A DNA stretch of 64,000 bases from Aerosticca soli (GTDB taxonomy: Bacteria; Pseudomonadota; Gammaproteobacteria; Xanthomonadales; Rhodanobacteraceae): NCBI RefSeq assembly GCF_003967035.1, contig NZ_AP018560.1:953001-1017000 (forward strand), in the 5' to 3' direction. A program made the position numbers and the translations under genes. Of this stretch, positions 35,633 through 45,683 are shown in pieces (the stretch's first letter is position 1; each line of letters opens with the position of its first letter). The notes beneath the pieces are model-generated. The model worked only from the letters and a program-made list of their open reading frames with translations. It did no database searches and was not told where the DNA came from.

Positions 35633-36214
35633 TCAATGCGGCGGCGTCCAGCCCGTGACCACGCGCTCGAGCGCGGGCCGCGCGCGTTCGGGCGCCGATG
35701 CACGCGGCGTGCCGATGTGCACGAAGCCGATGATGCGCTCGTTCGCGGCCAGGCCGAGCAGGGCGGCGACCTCGGCGTCGTAGGCGGCCCAGCCGGTCAG
35801 CCATTGCGCGCCATAACCGAGCGCCTCTGCGCCGAGCAGCAGGTTGTAGGCCACGCAGCCGGCGCTCAAGAGCTGCTCGCTCTCGGGGATCTTGCCGTCC
35901 GGTTCGATGCGCGCCACCACCACCAGCACCAGCGGGGCATGCGCATAGCGTTCGCGTTCCTTGGCCTGGCGCGCGACCGAGGCGTCGGGATCGCGGGCCG
36001 CGGCGATCCGGGCGAGGCGTTCGCCGAATTCGGTCTTGGCCGCGCCCTCCAGCACGATCAGCCGGAACGGCACGCGCTTGCCATGGTCGGGCACGCGCAC
36101 CGCGGCCTCCAGCAGGGCGCGGCGTTCATCGCCCTCTGGCGCGGGTGCGGTGAGCTGGCGCGCCGGCACGGAGCGGCGCTGCCGAAGCAGCTCGAAGGCG
36201 GCAGGAAGAGGCAT
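35633..36214 (-). CDS. Nitroreductase family protein (YdjA-like)
   Basis: 193-aa FMN-dependent NAD(P)H oxidoreductase. The FMN-binding N-terminus LLRQRRSVPARQL and the later SAGCVAYNLLLGAEALGYGAQW and IGFVHIGTP segments are typical of YdjA/YfkO-type members. ATG 36214 has AAGGAACC upstream. Physiological substrate unknown. Confidence 0.88.
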   Translation of the reverse strand: MPLPAAFELLRQRRSVPARQLTAPAPEGDERRALLEAAVRVPDHGKRVPFRLIVLEGAAKTEFGERLARIAAARDPDASVARQAKERERYAHAPLVLVVVARIEPDGKIPESEQLLSAGCVAYNLLLGAEALGYGAQWLTGWAAYDAEVAALLGLAANERIIGFVHIGTPRASAPERARPALERVVTGWTPPH

Positions 36215-36248
36215 GCGGGTTCCTTGCAAGTTCTACGGGCCGGCGATG

Positions 36249-36665
36249 TTACCGGGACGTGGCGCTTTTCAGCCGGAACGCGTCCGGCAGCAGCGCGCCT
36301 GCCGTGGTCGATCGGCGCTCGCCGCGCAGGTTGCCGAGTATCACCGGCATCGCGGCGTCGCACAGTTCCGCCAGCACCTGCCGACAGGCGCCGCAGGGGC
36401 TCACCGGCTCGGCGGTGTCGGCGATCACCGCCAGCGCGGCGAAATCGCCCGGTTTGCAGCCGGCGGCGATGGCGGCGAACAGCGCGGTGCGCTCGGCGCA
36501 ATGGCACAGGCCGTAGGCGGCGTTTTCCACATTGCAGCCGGAAAACCGGCGTCCGTCGCGGGTTGCTACCACCGCGCCGACGGCAAAGCCCGAATAAGGC
36601 GCGAAGGCGTGCTGGCGCGCCAGGCGGGCCAGGGCGAGCAGGGCGTCGGCATCCGGATCGGACAT
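36249..36665 (-). CDS. cdd: Cytidine deaminase
   Basis: 138-aa homotetrameric pyrimidine-salvage enzyme. Zinc ligands are Cys in CHCAERTALF and the pair in PCGACRQ; the catalytic Glu is in CAERT. PYSGFAVGAV is the family N-terminal motif. It is divergent from pntAA with a 108-bp spacer. Confidence 0.93.
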   Translation of the reverse strand: MSDPDADALLALARLARQHAFAPYSGFAVGAVVATRDGRRFSGCNVENAAYGLCHCAERTALFAAIAAGCKPGDFAALAVIADTAEPVSPCGACRQVLAELCDAAMPVILGNLRGERRSTTAGALLPDAFRLKSATSR

Positions 36666-36773
36666 GAGGGCACGCTCATTGGGACGAGGGCAGGCCAGTC
36701 TAGCCGCGCCGCTGCGCCGGCGGCGGCCTTGGGGCTAGGATGCGCATCGGTTCCAAGCGTTGAGGACGCATCG

Positions 36774-37874
36774 ATGCCGATCACCGTGACCGCATTGCGA
36801 GAAACCGCCGCCGGCGAGCGCCGGGTGGCGATCACCCCGGAGGTGGCGCGCAAGCTGCGTGCGCGCGGGTTGTCGGTGCTGCTCGAACGCGGCGCCGGCG
36901 AGGCCGCCGGTTTTCCGGACGAGGCCTACGCGGAGACCGCGTTTGCCACGGCCGCCGAGGTGCTGGCGCAGGCCGATGTGCTCGCCTGCGTGTTGCCGCC
37001 CGAGGATGCGGTCTATGCGCAGCTGCGCGAGGGCGCGGTCGTGTTCGGCCAGTTGCGGCCCTACGGCGCGGCGGCGCGGATCGAGGCGCTGAACCGCCGC
37101 AGGCTCACCGCGTTCGCGCTGGAACTCCTGCCGCGCACCACCCGCGCCCAGGCCATGGACGTGCTGAGTTCGCAGGCGGCGGTGGCCGGTTACCGCGCCA
37201 CGTTGATCGCCGCCGAGGCGTGCCCGAAGTTCTTTCCCATGCTGACCACCGCGGCAGGCACCATCCGGCCCTCGCGCGTGCTGGTGATCGGCGCCGGCGT
37301 GGCCGGTCTGCAGGCGATCGCCACCGCCCGCCGGCTGGGGGCCCAGGTCGAGGGCTACGACGTGCGGCCGGAGACGCGCGAACAGGTGGAATCGCTCGGT
37401 GCGAAGTTTCTGGACTTGGGCGTCAGCGCCGCCGGCAGCGGCGGCTATGCGCGCGAACTGTCCGCCGAGGAGCGCGCCGCGCAGCAGCAGGCGCTGGCCG
37501 ATCACCTCAAGGTCGTGGACGTGGTCATCGGCACCGCCGCGGTGCCTGGTCGGCCGGCGCCCAAAATCCTTTCCGCGGCGATGGTGGAAGGCATGCGGCC
37601 GGGCGCGTTGATCGTCGATCTGGCTGCCGAGAGCGGCGGCAATTGCGAGCTGACCCGTCCGGGTGGAGGCGTCAGCCACGGCCATGTGCGCATACTCGGG
37701 CCGCTCAATCTGCCGGCGGGCGCGCCGCTGCATGCTTCGGAAATGTACGCACGCAACCTGTTCAACTTCCTGGAACTGCTGCTCAAAGACGGCCACCTGC
37801 AGCCGGATTTCGCCGACGAACTCGTCGAGCGGACCTGTCTTGCGCATGCCGGCGAGCTGCGCTTCAAGGGCTGA
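36774..37874 (+). CDS. pntAA: NAD(P) transhydrogenase, NAD-binding subunit alpha-1
   Basis: 366-aa dI component of the proton-translocating transhydrogenase (NADH + NADP+ to NAD+ + NADPH). It has RRVAITPEVARKL, the Rossmann motif VIGAGVAGLQAIATARRLGA, the mobile RQ-loop region YDVRPETREQVESLGA, and AAVPGRPAPKILS. Its membrane partners lie 1.7 kb downstream instead of adjacent, with three minus-strand genes between. Confidence 0.93.
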   Translation: MPITVTALRETAAGERRVAITPEVARKLRARGLSVLLERGAGEAAGFPDEAYAETAFATAAEVLAQADVLACVLPPEDAVYAQLREGAVVFGQLRPYGAAARIEALNRRRLTAFALELLPRTTRAQAMDVLSSQAAVAGYRATLIAAEACPKFFPMLTTAAGTIRPSRVLVIGAGVAGLQAIATARRLGAQVEGYDVRPETREQVESLGAKFLDLGVSAAGSGGYARELSAEERAAQQQALADHLKVVDVVIGTAAVPGRPAPKILSAAMVEGMRPGALIVDLAAESGGNCELTRPGGGVSHGHVRILGPLNLPAGAPLHASEMYARNLFNFLELLLKDGHLQPDFADELVERTCLAHAGELRFKG

Positions 37875-37898
37875 AAAAGCGGCGCGCGCGGGTGGTTT

Positions 37899-38480
37899 TC
37901 AGTCCGCTGCCGGGTCGTCCGGCGGCGGAGGCGGCGGGTCGTGTCCGGAGCCGGGCGGCGGGGGCGGCGGCATCGCGCCGTGATCGCCGGGCGGCGGGCC
38001 GTGCCGTTCGCGCCATGCCTGCCGCAGGCGCTGACGTTCCTCGGGCGGCAGTTGCTGGAAGCGTTCGAAGGCGGCATGCAGCCGCTCGCGTTCCTCCGGC
38101 GAGAGCCGTTCGAAGGCCTGGTGGTTGCGGTGCGCGGTGGCCCGTTGCTCCGGGGTCATGTGTTCCCAGCGCTCGATCCGCTCGCGAATGCGTTCGCGCT
38201 GCTCGGGCGGCAGGGTGGACCAGTGCTGGGCGCGCTCGAGCAGGCGGGATTGCCGGCGGGGCGGCAGGCTGTCCCACTGATCGCGCAGCGGGGCGAGCAC
38301 GTCCTGTTCGGCCGGACTGAGCGCCCGCCACGGCCGGGGCGGCGGGGGCGGGGGCGGGGGCGGAGATTCCCCGGCCGGCGGCGGCGCCGGCATCGTCTGC
38401 GCGGCCACGGAGGGGCTGGCGAGCGCGAGCAGCAGGGCCAACGCCGCTGCAAGGCCCGGACGTGCGCAAAGTGCCGGCAT
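37899..38480 (-). CDS. DUF3106-like secreted protein, proline-rich
   Basis: 193-aa predicted periplasmic protein. A signal peptide (LAAALALLLALASPSVAAQ) is followed by a run of nine Pro, then repeated charged helical units of the pattern LxPEERERLxxxxERFxxLPPEERQRLR, and a second Pro-rich tail. The helical units recall Spy/CpxP-like or DUF3106 proteins. ATG 38480 gives a clean signal peptide. It is the last gene of the sigma-factor operon, which suggests a role in an envelope response. Confidence 0.7.
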   Translation of the reverse strand: MPALCARPGLAAALALLLALASPSVAAQTMPAPPPAGESPPPPPPPPPRPWRALSPAEQDVLAPLRDQWDSLPPRRQSRLLERAQHWSTLPPEQRERIRERIERWEHMTPEQRATAHRNHQAFERLSPEERERLHAAFERFQQLPPEERQRLRQAWRERHGPPPGDHGAMPPPPPPGSGHDPPPPPPDDPAAD

Positions 38481-38485
38481 GAAGT

Positions 38486-38854
38486 TCAGCGCCCGCCCTG
38501 GCCGCTGGCGGCGAGCCAGCGGTAGAAGTCGAGGTCCTGATAGAGCGCCGGATCGGTGCTGTCCGGATCGGGCGGCAGCTCGCCCTCGCCGCTCTCGCCG
38601 ACGGCGACCGGACTTGCGGCCGGCAGCGGCGTGCGCATGTTCGGCCACAGCGTCACCAGTGCGAGCGCGAGTACCGCGAAGGCGCCGGCCGGCAGCAGCA
38701 CGCGGCGCGACCAGGCCGGCGCCGCACGCGGCGCGGCCAACGCGGTCTGGCGCGCCGCGCGCAGTCGGGCGGCGGTGGCCGGGTCCACTTGCCGGGCGGC
38801 GGCGCGGTACGCGGCGCGGGCGCGTTCGACAAAGGGCGGCATCGGGGCATTCAT
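38486..38854 (-). CDS. Small single-pass membrane protein, putative anti-sigma-like
   Basis: 122 aa with one membrane helix (VLLPAGAFAVLALALVTLW, about residues 54-72), a basic cytoplasmic N-terminus and an acidic C-terminal tail (DPDSTDPALYQDLDFYRWLAASG). It resembles the DUF3619-like protein often placed between an ECF sigma gene and DUF3106. The ATG overlaps the sigma stop by 4 bp. Anti-sigma function is inferred from position only. Confidence 0.6.
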   Translation of the reverse strand: MNAPMPPFVERARAAYRAAARQVDPATAARLRAARQTALAAPRAAPAWSRRVLLPAGAFAVLALALVTLWPNMRTPLPAASPVAVGESGEGELPPDPDSTDPALYQDLDFYRWLAASGQGGR

Positions 38855-39477
38855 CGCCAGTCCTCCAGGGCGTCGCGCAGGTGTTGCATGGCGCGCGACA
38901 GATGGGTTTTCACGCTGCCTTCCGAGCAGCCCATGGCCTTGGCCGTCTGCGCCACGTCCAGTCCTTCCAGCATGCGCAGCACGAAGGCCTCGCGCTGGCG
39001 GCGCGGCAGGGCGCGCAGGGCCTCGACCAGCGCCGCATAGGATTGCGCATCGCCGAGCCGATGCAAGGGGTCGGGCGCCTCGTCGGCCGGGTCCCACGCC
39101 GGCAGTTCCTCGCCGTCGCCGTCGTGGCCGCCGCCGAGCCAGCCGACCACGATGGAACGCACCTTGCGCCGCCGCTGCAGGTCGACGATGCGCCGGCGCA
39201 GGATGCCCCAGAACAGCGGCGTCCATTCCTCCGGCGGCTTGTCGCGGTAGTGCCGGACCAGACGCAGCATGGCGTCCTGCACGGCATCGAGTGCGTCCTC
39301 GCGATGGCCGAGATGGAGTTCGGCCATGCGATAGGCGCGCCGCTCGATCCCGGCCAAAAAGGCCTCCAGCGTGGTCGGCACGGCCTGTGCGGCCGCCAGC
39401 GGTTCGTCCAGCAGTCCAACCCAGGCGTTCATGGCAGCGTCGCTGCCGGCGTCGCTCCGCTCATCAGCAGGCTCCAT
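38851..39477 (-). CDS. ECF-type RNA polymerase sigma factor
   Basis: 208 aa. Region 2 is seen in HREDALDAVQDAMLRLVRHY and region 4 in LPRRQREAFVLRMLEGLDVAQTA, ending SVKTHLSRAMQHLR. The linker is long and acidic (GDGEELPAWDPADEAPD). ATG 39477 is taken; ATG 39432 is an alternative that still keeps both domains. Divergent from pntAB; it probably drives its own operon with the two genes that follow. Confidence 0.85.
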   Translation of the reverse strand: MEPADERSDAGSDAAMNAWVGLLDEPLAAAQAVPTTLEAFLAGIERRAYRMAELHLGHREDALDAVQDAMLRLVRHYRDKPPEEWTPLFWGILRRRIVDLQRRRKVRSIVVGWLGGGHDGDGEELPAWDPADEAPDPLHRLGDAQSYAALVEALRALPRRQREAFVLRMLEGLDVAQTAKAMGCSEGSVKTHLSRAMQHLRDALEDWR

Positions 39478-39573
39478 CTGGAAAATCACCCGTACGAACG
39501 CGCGGCAGTCGCACGGGTTGACCTGCGACCGTATGATGCGGCCAGGGTCCGGTGCCTGAGCGAGGTGGGGGTC

Positions 39574-39876
39574 ATGATCGACGGTTTCCTGGCGCTGTAC
39601 ATTTTCATGCTGGCCGCATTCACCGGCTACGAGATCATCGCGCGGGTGCCGGTGATCCTGCACACGCCGCTGATGTCCGGTTCCAACTTCGTTCACGGCA
39701 TCGTGCTGGTCGGCGCGATGGTGGCGCTGGGGCATGCGCAGACCACCTTCGGCATGGTCATCGGTTTCCTCGGCGTGCTGCTCGGCGCGGGCAACGCGGC
39801 CGGCGGCTACGTGGTGACCGAGCGCATGCTGGAGATGTTCAAGTCGAGCAAGCCGGCCGGGCGGGAGGGCAAGTGA
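39574..39876 (+). CDS. pntAB: NAD(P) transhydrogenase subunit alpha-2 (membrane)
   Basis: 100-aa membrane subunit with three predicted helices (LALYIFMLAAFTGYEII; NFVHGIVLVGAMVAL; FGMVIGFLGVLLGAGNAAGGY). Part of the proton channel of the transhydrogenase. GAGGTGGGG precedes the ATG. The stop overlaps the pntB start (TGATG). Confidence 0.92.
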   Translation: MIDGFLALYIFMLAAFTGYEIIARVPVILHTPLMSGSNFVHGIVLVGAMVALGHAQTTFGMVIGFLGVLLGAGNAAGGYVVTERMLEMFKSSKPAGREGK

Positions 39877-41306
39877 TGAACTGGCTGCCGACTCTCATCA
39901 AGGCGTGCTATTTCCTCGCTGCGCTGCTGTTCATCCTGGGGCTCAAGCGGATGAGCTCGCCGCGCACCGCGCGCGGCGGCATCGTCTGGGCCGGCATCGG
40001 CATGCTGCTGGCGGTGCTGGCCACTTTCGCGCTGCCGGGCCTCGAGCATCGCGGGCTGATCCTCGCCGCCGTGCTGATCGGCGTCGTCGCGGCCTGGTGG
40101 TCGGGCCGGCGCGTGGCGATGACGGCGATGCCGCAGATGGTCGCGCTCTACAACGGCATGGGCGGCGGCGCGGCGGCGGCGATCGGCGCGGTGGAGCTGA
40201 TCGGCTACGCCGGTGCGGCGGTCACCCTGCTCGACGGCGACCGGTTCACCGCCAGCGGCGGCGGTCCGGCGCTCGCGCCGCTGGCGCTGGCGGTGCTCGG
40301 CGCGTTGATCGGCGCGGTGAGCTTTTCCGGCTCGCTGATCGCCTTCGCCAAGCTGCAGGGCTGGCTGGACCGGCGCTTCGTGTTCCCCGGCCAGCGCGTG
40401 GTCAATCTGCTCGTGCTCGCCGCCGCGCTGGTGCTGGGCGGCATGCTGGTCGCCGGTCGCTTGCAGTTGCCGCTGATCGTCGTGTTCTTCGTGCTCGCGC
40501 TCGTGTTCGGGCTGTTGATGACGCTGCCGATCGGCGGCGCCGACATGCCGGTGGTGATCTCGCTGTACAACGCGTTCACCGGGCTGGCCGTCGCCTTCGA
40601 GGGCTTCGTGCTGCAGAACGAGGCGATGATCATCGCCGGTACCGTGGTCGGCGCCGCCGGCACGCTGCTCACCCAGCTGATGGCCCGGGCGATGAATCGC
40701 TCGCTCGGCAACGTGCTGTTCGGCAGTTTCGGCGCCGCCGCCGGCGCGACCGCACAGGAGATCGCCGGCAGCCAGAAGCCGATCGAGGCCGCCGACGCCG
40801 CGGTGATGATGGCCTACGCCGAGCGCGTGGTGATCGTGCCCGGCTACGGCATGGCGGTGGCGCAGGCCCAGCACAAGGTGTGGGAACTGGCGCAGATCCT
40901 GATCGCGCGCGGGGTGAAGGTGAAGTTCGCCATCCATCCGGTGGCCGGCCGCATGCCCGGGCACATGAACGTGCTGCTCGCCGAGGCCGGCGTGCCCTAC
41001 GACCTGATCGCCGACATGGAAGACATCAACCCGGAGTTTCCGGCCACCGACGTCGCGCTGGTGATCGGCGCCAACGACGTGGTCAACCCGATGGCCAAGA
41101 CCGATCCGGCCTCGCCGATTTACGGCATGCCCATCCTCGACGTGGCGAGCGCGAAGAACGTGATCGTGATCAAGCGCGGCAAGGGCACCGGTTTCGCCGG
41201 CATCGAGAACGCGCTGTTCTACGCCGACAACACCCGCATGCTCTACGGCGACGCGCAGGGCGCGGTGGCGGCGCTGGTGGCGGCGATCAAGGCGCTGGAC
41301 GCCTGA
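39876..41306 (+). CDS. pntB: NAD(P) transhydrogenase subunit beta
   Basis: 476 aa: about eight membrane helices, then the NADP-binding domain dIII with VPGYGMAVAQAQ, GRMPGHMNVLLAEA, GANDVVNP and KRGKGTGFAGIENALF. It completes the proton-pumping NADPH-generating enzyme with PntAA and PntAB. NADPH and NADH supply may matter for the aromatic hydroxylases, but no direct link is visible. Confidence 0.95.
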   Translation: MNWLPTLIKACYFLAALLFILGLKRMSSPRTARGGIVWAGIGMLLAVLATFALPGLEHRGLILAAVLIGVVAAWWSGRRVAMTAMPQMVALYNGMGGGAAAAIGAVELIGYAGAAVTLLDGDRFTASGGGPALAPLALAVLGALIGAVSFSGSLIAFAKLQGWLDRRFVFPGQRVVNLLVLAAALVLGGMLVAGRLQLPLIVVFFVLALVFGLLMTLPIGGADMPVVISLYNAFTGLAVAFEGFVLQNEAMIIAGTVVGAAGTLLTQLMARAMNRSLGNVLFGSFGAAAGATAQEIAGSQKPIEAADAAVMMAYAERVVIVPGYGMAVAQAQHKVWELAQILIARGVKVKFAIHPVAGRMPGHMNVLLAEAGVPYDLIADMEDINPEFPATDVALVIGANDVVNPMAKTDPASPIYGMPILDVASAKNVIVIKRGKGTGFAGIENALFYADNTRMLYGDAQGAVAALVAAIKALDA

Positions 41307-41318
41307 TTTTGCGACGCA

Positions 41319-41747
41319 TCAGCCACGCCGCGCGGCCAGCGCGGCGCAGACCGCGCCGAGTGCGAACCAGATCAGATCCGACCAGGCCAGACCATGCAGA
41401 CCGAGCGCCAGCAGCATCGGCGCGCCGGCACGGACGAGGGTCTCGATGAGGCCGAGTCCCATCATCGCGGCGATCTTCACCGCCGCGGTCAAGGCGGCCA
41501 CGTAGAGCGCGGCGAGCAGCAGGGCCAACGCGGCGAGCACGGCGCTGAACGTGCCGGCCGGCTGAATCCAGCGCCGCATCGACACGCCGAGCAGCCAGCC
41601 GACCGGAATCGCCAGCCAAGGCAAGGGCCGCAGCAGCGCGAGCGTGGGCAGCATCCACAGCGCGCCGGCGGTGGTGCTGAGCACGAAGGCGCCCAGGCAC
41701 GCCCCCGGCAGGCCGCGCCAACGCGCATGGCTTCGCTGACTTTGCAT
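41319..41747 (-). CDS. Small integral membrane protein, unknown function
   Basis: 142 aa with four predicted membrane segments (LGAFVLSTTAGALWMLPTLALL; PWLAIPVGWLLGV; FSAVLAALALLLAALYVAALTAAV; ETLVRAGAPMLLALGLHGL, ending near WFALGAVCAALAA). No catalytic motif. ATG 41747 (MQSQRSHARW) is chosen over upstream in-frame codons to give a plausible cytoplasmic N-terminus. Convergent with pntB, divergent from sufT. Confidence 0.65.
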   Translation of the reverse strand: MQSQRSHARWRGLPGACLGAFVLSTTAGALWMLPTLALLRPLPWLAIPVGWLLGVSMRRWIQPAGTFSAVLAALALLLAALYVAALTAAVKIAAMMGLGLIETLVRAGAPMLLALGLHGLAWSDLIWFALGAVCAALAARRG

Positions 41748-41895
41748 CACAGGCGCCCCTTTGGATGGCAAAGCCACGCATGTTAGCGCGCAGGGCTTGA
41801 GACGGCCGCGGCGAGGCCAGACATCCACGCTTTGGCACAATAGACCGATGACGGCGCGGCGCGTCGTCCTTTTTCACACTCCCCCAAGGTCCGGC

Positions 41896-42453
41896 ATGAG
41901 CGGCTTCAGCCTGAACAGTGAACCTTTCACCCTGACCCGCGACTGCGACGCCGTGATGGTGCCGCAGGGCGAGCACGTCACCCTGCCGGCCGGTCAAACG
42001 GGTTACATCACCCAGGCCCTGGGCGGCAGTTTCACGGTATTCGTGGACGGCAACCTGTTCCGCATCGCCGGCAAGGACGCCGATGCGCTCGGCAAGGAAC
42101 CGCCGCCGCCGCTGGAACTGCCCGCCGACGCCAGCGACGCGGACGTCGAGAAGCTGGTCTGGCAGCAGTTGCGCACGGTCTACGATCCCGAAATCCCGAT
42201 CAACGTCGTCGAACTCGGCCTGGTCTATGACGTCTCCCTGGAAACCGTCGCGCCCGGTCAGCGCAAGGTCTACGTCAAGATGACCCTGACCGCGCCCGGC
42301 TGCGGCATGGGCGACATCCTGGTCGACGATGCGCGCACCAAGATCGAACTCGTGCCGACGGTCGTGGCGGCCGATGTCGATCTGGTCTTCGACCCGCCCT
42401 GGAACCACTCGATGATGTCCGAGGCGGCCAAGCTCGAGACCGGCATGCTCTGA
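41896..42453 (+). CDS. sufT: Iron-sulfur cluster assembly protein SufT (DUF59)
   Basis: 185-aa protein. The MIP18/DUF59 domain occupies the C-terminal two thirds, with TVYDPEIPINVVELGLVYDV and the conserved LTAPGCGMGD Cys. The N-terminal extension (PQGEHVTLPAGQTGYITQALGGSFTV, in parts) is typical of SufT, which helps Fe-S maturation. ATG 41896 has AAGGT 6 nt upstream. The gene stands alone, without other suf genes. Confidence 0.88.
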   Translation: MSGFSLNSEPFTLTRDCDAVMVPQGEHVTLPAGQTGYITQALGGSFTVFVDGNLFRIAGKDADALGKEPPPPLELPADASDADVEKLVWQQLRTVYDPEIPINVVELGLVYDVSLETVAPGQRKVYVKMTLTAPGCGMGDILVDDARTKIELVPTVVAADVDLVFDPPWNHSMMSEAAKLETGML

Positions 42454-42554
42454 AAGCACGCTTCCCGGCGACAGGCCGGCCGGATGTGCGGCTTGTGAGC
42501 CAGTTCTCGCGGCTTGGAAAAATTCCGGCTTGTACGGGTTCTTCCATGCCATCT

Positions 42555-44980
<2,426 letters not shown>

Positions 44981-45029
44981 AAAGCGGAGTGCGGCCGCCG
45001 CTCGCGGCGGTCGCAGCAGGGAAGCCCGC

Positions 45030-45062
45030 GGGCCCGGCCAGGAAGGCCGGGCCCGTTTTTTT
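45030..45062 (+). terminator. Strong intrinsic terminator
   Basis: Perfect 10-bp GC stem GGGCCCGGCC / GGCCGGGCCC with a 5-nt loop followed by GTTTTTTT, 50 bp after the peptidase stop. The T-run touches the stop of the convergent asparaginase gene. Confidence 0.92.
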
Positions 45063-45547
45063 CATGCCGCTTCGAAGCGGTTGGCCTCGCGGTTCTTGCG
45101 TACCCGTGCCGGGTCCCAGACCCGGCCGTTCATGACGATGTAGACCCCTTGGGGCAGGGTCTGCACGGCGATGACCGCGCCACCAATGTTGAAGACCGCG
45201 TCCGAGCCCTGGAAGCGGGCCGGATTGAGCGCGCCGGTGAGCACGATCACCTTGCCCCGGATGGCTGCCAGTTCGCGTGCGGTTTCCACCATGGTGTCGG
45301 TGCCGTGGGTGACCAGCACGTGCTTGTGCGGCTGGGCCTCGATGGTGGCGCGGATCAGCGCGCGGTCCTCGGCGGTGAGGTCCAGGCTGTCCTTGCGCAG
45401 GATCGGGATGACGTCGAAGCTGAAGGCGACGTTGAGCTGGCTCAGGATCTCGCCGATCTGCGGCTCGCCGATTTCGTAGTTCGACTTGGCGTCGAAATAG
45501 ATCTTGTCGATGGTGCCGCCGGTGGTGACGATGGTGAGGTGCTGCAT
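45062..45547 (-). CDS. Short asparaginase-domain protein
   Basis: 161-aa protein equal to the N-terminal catalytic domain of L-asparaginases. It has the first nucleophile Thr in TTGGTIDK and the second Thr and Asp in THGTDTMVETA. Full-length enzymes are about 330 aa and need a C-terminal domain. The protein is not an obvious truncation, because it ends in a regular basic tail (VRKNREANRFEAA). Stand-alone domains of this size occur in proteobacteria. ATG 45547 is chosen over 45574 to match the family start. Confidence 0.8.
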   Translation of the reverse strand: MQHLTIVTTGGTIDKIYFDAKSNYEIGEPQIGEILSQLNVAFSFDVIPILRKDSLDLTAEDRALIRATIEAQPHKHVLVTHGTDTMVETARELAAIRGKVIVLTGALNPARFQGSDAVFNIGGAVIAVQTLPQGVYIVMNGRVWDPARVRKNREANRFEAA

Positions 45548-45683
45548 GGTCTGCCCTGGGCTGGAAAGAAACACCGCATTCTAGGCGGCATCGCTGGATG
45601 CGTCGGCCGTTTCTGTCGTCACGAGCTCGCCTGGCACGGCGGGGCGCCGTGCCCGAACGGAGAAGACCCGCGCCGTCGCGCGT

